Assembly (NCBI GenBank): GCA_024220505.1
Contig: JAKZZE010000003.1
Coordinates: 124,001 to 188,000, forward strand
Direction: 5' to 3'
Length of the DNA stretch: 64,000 nt
From: Rhizopus arrhizus
Lineage: Eukaryota > Mucoromycota > Mucoromycetes > Mucorales > Rhizopodaceae
Part shown: one piece after another, positions 62,521 to 64,000 of the stretch
How positions within the stretch are numbered: the stretch's first letter is position 1
Layout of the letters: every line of letters begins with the position of its first letter
Translations under genes and position numbers: made by a program
The notes under the pieces: model-generated
Seen by the model: only the letters and a program-made list of their open reading frames with translations
The model's database searches: none
Told to the model about the DNA's origin: nothing

Positions 62521-63668
62521 ATGATGCTTTTTAAAGTAAAAAATATAAGGACAATGATTTATTGTCAAGCTCGATTTATGACTACAACAGGTACGAATAA
62601 GAGTTATTTATCATATGCAGAACAATGTCTAAAGTTCTTTCTTTTTCAGTAAGAAACTCATATAATTAAAAAAAAAGAAACCCGGATTTATTCTTATATT
62701 AATATAGACAAGTAAAAATGCAGTGGGCCTTATCGGATTAGGACACATGGTAAGTAATAGAAAGGAAACTGTTCAATGTCTTAACAAAGAAAAAGGGATC
62801 AGGCATGGCTAAAAATCTTGCCATGAAATCGACAAAACCAGTCTACATTTATGACATTAACCAGAAAGCCATCGAAAGATTAACTTCTGAGTTTCCACAG
62901 CTCAAACCGGCCAAGGATCCTCAAGAGATAGCTCGACAAGCTTCGACAATCATCACGATGCTTCCAGAGACCTCTCATGTTGAAAAAGTATACGCAGACA
63001 TACTAAATGAGGTTGATACATCACACCTGCTGGTGGATTCAAGCACGATTGATGCTCAAGCAGCGCGTGAATTGGCCAAAAGGTTCGCTACCAAGGGCAC
63101 GCTGTTCTTTGATGCTCCTGTCAGTGGTGGTGTAGGAGGTGCTCAGGCAGGCACTTTAACCTTCATGGTCGGTTCTCCTAGTACAGAGGCCTTTGAAAAA
63201 ATCAAGCCTGTGTTGAGCTGGATGGGTAAGAATGTGACCTACTGTGGTGCAAGTGGGGCAGGTCAGATAGCCAAGGTGTGTAATAATATGTTGTTGAGCA
63301 TTCATATGATTGGTGTATCAGAGGCCTTACTTTTGGGCACAAAGCTTGGTATGGATCCAAAACTACTTACTTCCATCTTGAACACTTCCACAGGAAAATG
63401 TTGGAGTTCCGAGGTCTCTAATCCTTACCCAGGTGTCATACCTACTGCACCTGCATCAAGAGGATATCAAGATGGATTTAGTAATAAATTGATGGCAAAA
63501 GATCTTCGATTGGCCATGAAGGCTGCCTCAGATTGTGGTGTCACGCCTGAATTGGGAACCATGTCATCAAAGGTGTTTCAGACATTGGCTTCAGATAAAG
63601 AATATGATTCACTAGATTTTTCAAGCGTTTTTAAGGTACCTAAAAAGTATCATTGCAATACTATATAA
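62521..63668 (+). CDS. 3-hydroxyisobutyrate dehydrogenase, mitochondrial (322 aa)
   Basis: Exons 62521-62590, 62724-62749 (26 bases) and 62796-63668; GT-AG borders, frame closes. The N-terminus (MMLFKVKNIRTMIYCQARFM) is basic and lacks acidic residues, fitting a mitochondrial presequence. The Rossmann motif GLIGLGHMGSGM (25-36) spans exons 2 and 3. DAPVSGGVGGAQAGTLTFMVG and the catalytic Lys192 in GQIAKVCNNM are present, as is SNPYPGV near the C-terminal domain. The enzyme oxidises 3-hydroxyisobutyrate to methylmalonate semialdehyde with NAD+ in valine breakdown. The length is normal for the family. A Met at codon 2 is an equally good start. Confidence 0.93.
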
Positions 63669-63862
63669 ATAACTCTATTATTTTTATTATAGTGGCTTTC
63701 TAAGGGCAAATAAATAGCTACATAATAAAAAGGACTTATACATACATGCACATAAATATATATATGTTCTCTCTTTTGTCAATAAAAAAAATATAAGGAT
63801 ACAATGAAGAAGGAGGGATTGAAGCAGAGAGTCTAAAATAAGTCTACAAATTTGCAATATCT
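63669..63862. other. Short spacer between convergent genes
   Basis: AT-rich, with an alternating (TA) tract near 63758-63765 and AATAAA-like sequences (for example 63711 and 63781) that could serve as 3' ends for either gene. Confidence 0.5.
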
Positions 63863-64000
63863 CTAAAGATCTTCCTTATTTTGAAGATGAATAATCCATT
63901 TAAAGTATTCATACACACTCCAACTGATAGCCGTACTTGGCATATGTGTCAACACTCTTGGTTTAAATCCTCTAAAGAATCCTTTGATTCCGTACCGTTC
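63863..64000 (-). CDS. Mitochondrial carrier family protein, C-terminal fragment
   Basis: The minus strand from the window edge encodes 45 residues ending at the TAG at 63863-63865: ERYGIKGFFRGFKPRVLTHM, then PSTAISWSVYEYFKW. G(x)xGFFRGxxPRV followed by PSTAISWxxYE is the third-repeat end of the mitochondrial solute carrier family. The transported substrate cannot be told from this part. The 5' part lies outside the window. Confidence 0.85.
   Translation of the reverse strand, partial: ERYGIKGFFRGFKPRVLTHMPSTAISWSVYEYFKWIIHLQNKEDL

Overview
The window looks like a repeat-rich accessory stretch plus a flanking gene block from a fungal nuclear genome, most likely a Mucoromycota (Mucorales-type) fungus. 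The evidence is AT-rich intergenic DNA with many homopolymers, genes with short (about 45-100 bp) GT-AG introns and very small exons, a chromodomain Ty3/gypsy element, abundant Tc1/mariner-type elements and LINEs, and conserved fungal housekeeping genes (MUS81, an inositol/sugar transporter, a kinesin-like protein, mitochondrial uS7, 3-hydroxyisobutyrate dehydrogenase). The species cannot be named from this sequence.

Layout. 1-3.7 kb: end of a retrotransposon gag gene (minus strand, running off the left edge) and a cluster of diverged LTR-like units. 3.73-11.41 kb: a DDE DNA transposon with 135-bp inverted ends, split by a 6-kb Ty3/gypsy element that has identical LTRs and a 5-bp target duplication. 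12.1 kb: tRNA-Lys(UUU). 12.1-16.1 kb: AT-rich DNA with small repeats. 16.1-16.5 kb: a small two-exon gene. 16.7-19.5 kb: a complete Tc1 element sitting in the last codons of a three-exon gene that also carries an internal stop. 20.2-24.7 kb: decayed Tc1 elements, a solo LTR and a reverse transcriptase relic. 24.7-45.1 kb: two inverted copies of one LINE (LINE A) separated by a Tc1 element, a solo LTR and a second DDE element. Copy 2 of LINE A contains LINE B, which contains a solo LTR, which contains another Tc1 element. 45.9-47.5 kb: a broken gene with a PD-(D/E)XK-like motif. 48.1-64 kb: a mostly ordinary gene block: MUS81 (+), sugar-nucleotidyltransferase-like gene (-), inositol/sugar transporter (-), degenerate kinesin-like gene (+), 25-residue metallothionein (-), mitochondrial uS7 (-), DDE transposase relic (-), small unknown gene (-), HIBADH (+), and the 3' end of a mitochondrial carrier gene (-) at the right edge.

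The strongest unexplained structures are as follows. (1) Both DDE elements carry arrays of a short motif phased at about 21-23 bp in their terminal regions (TTAGCC in one, GTCCGAA-like in the other), presumably transposase binding sites. (2) Two 3,744-bp inverted LINE arms have matching length and matching translations in several frames, including two shared frameshifts, but their adjacent 3' UTRs are about 10% diverged, which suggests gene conversion or inverted duplication. (3) The Ty3/gypsy element has a 10-nt site next to its 5' LTR that is complementary to its own LTR, as expected for Tf1/sushi-type self-priming. Gene models with introns were built by eye from splice signals and reading frame, and have not been checked against transcripts or databases.
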